NCBI GenBank assembly: GCA_937871285.1
Contig: CALMQS010000039.1
Coordinates: 1 to 64,000 of the forward strand
Source of the DNA: an uncultured Sphingobacteriales bacterium
GTDB lineage: Bacteria; Bacteroidota; Bacteroidia; Chitinophagales; Chitinophagaceae
DNA: 64,000 nt
Direction: 5' to 3'
In this document: positions 63,938 to 64,000 of the stretch, one piece after another
Position numbering within the stretch: position 1 is the first letter of the stretch
Layout: each line of letters begins with the position of its first letter
Position numbers and translations under genes: made by a program
Notes under the pieces: model-generated
What the model was told of the DNA's origin: nothing
Databases searched by the model: none
Seen by the model: only the letters and a program-made list of their open reading frames with translations

Positions 63938-64000
63938 ATGATAAGAATAGTAAAATTATTACCGGTGCTTTTGCTGCCTGTTTTTGTAATGGCACAGGGT
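63938..64000 (+). CDS. Start of a secreted protein, cut by the window end
   Basis: Only 21 codons are visible: MIRIVKLLPVLLLPVFVMAQ followed by Gly. This is a complete signal peptide with the usual AQ cleavage site. The rest lies outside the window, so neither family nor function can be given. Confidence 0.7.
   Translation, partial: MIRIVKLLPVLLLPVFVMAQG

Noticed and set aside
1..64000. tRNA, rRNA or known riboswitch
   Set aside because: No sequence with tRNA or rRNA hallmarks was recognised by eye. A covariance-model search would be decisive and could not be run.

Overview
The window is 64 kb of chromosomal DNA from a member of the Bacteroidota, most likely family Chitinophagaceae. The evidence is a SusC/SusD pair, GldB, a gliding-motility-type (T9SS) C-terminal domain, DUF6526/DUF4251/DUF6089-type proteins, the TAnnTTTG type of -7 promoter box, and several intergenic repeat families of a kind common in this phylum. 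I saw no rRNA, tRNA, CRISPR array, prophage or intact transposase. The genus is not established.

Layout. 1-6.8 kb holds housekeeping and stress genes (metF end, NadR-like ATPase, saccharopine dehydrogenase family, Nfu, ferritin, CorA, DUF1398, DUF4251). 6.8-12.9 kb has a Tat-exported phospholipase C, a GxxExxY protein flanked by repeats, an outer-membrane barrel and a DUF4874/DUF4832 protein. 12.9-20.4 kb looks like one uptake locus: a PchR-like AraC regulator divergent from susC-susD, followed by a PepSY membrane protein. 20.4-24.2 kb has purU, dinD, a deoxyhypusine synthase homologue and an FMN reductase.

24.3-37.7 kb is the most distinctive part: a sugar-oxidation island. It holds three xylose-isomerase-like TIM-barrel proteins, two tandem GMC flavoprotein dehydrogenases with a Tat-exported small subunit, a cytoplasmic Gfo/Idh/MocA oxidoreductase, a Tat-exported glucose-fructose-oxidoreductase-like protein, a lipoprotein cytochrome c and a secreted DUF1080 protein. 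These parts fit a pathway that oxidises glycosides to 3-keto sugars at the cell envelope, cleaves them, and reduces or isomerises the products. gldB and a double-amber pseudogene are embedded in it.

38-44.7 kb has small stress-type proteins, a VOC protein, an MBL-fold hydrolase, and a Crp/Fnr-pirin-pseudo-receiver-pirin gene set. 44.7-64 kb returns to core functions (MutS-like ATPase, dihydroorotase, DPP-IV-like peptidase plus a T9SS lectin/PKD protein, Mfd, LeuS, FtsX, PheS, an SDR protein and the start of one more secreted protein).

At the DNA level the intergenic regions are a mosaic of a few repeat modules. Two observations stand out. One module set lies inside the leuS reading frame and adds a low-complexity peptide. 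Another module occurs four times just downstream of stop codons, always in the same orientation relative to transcription.
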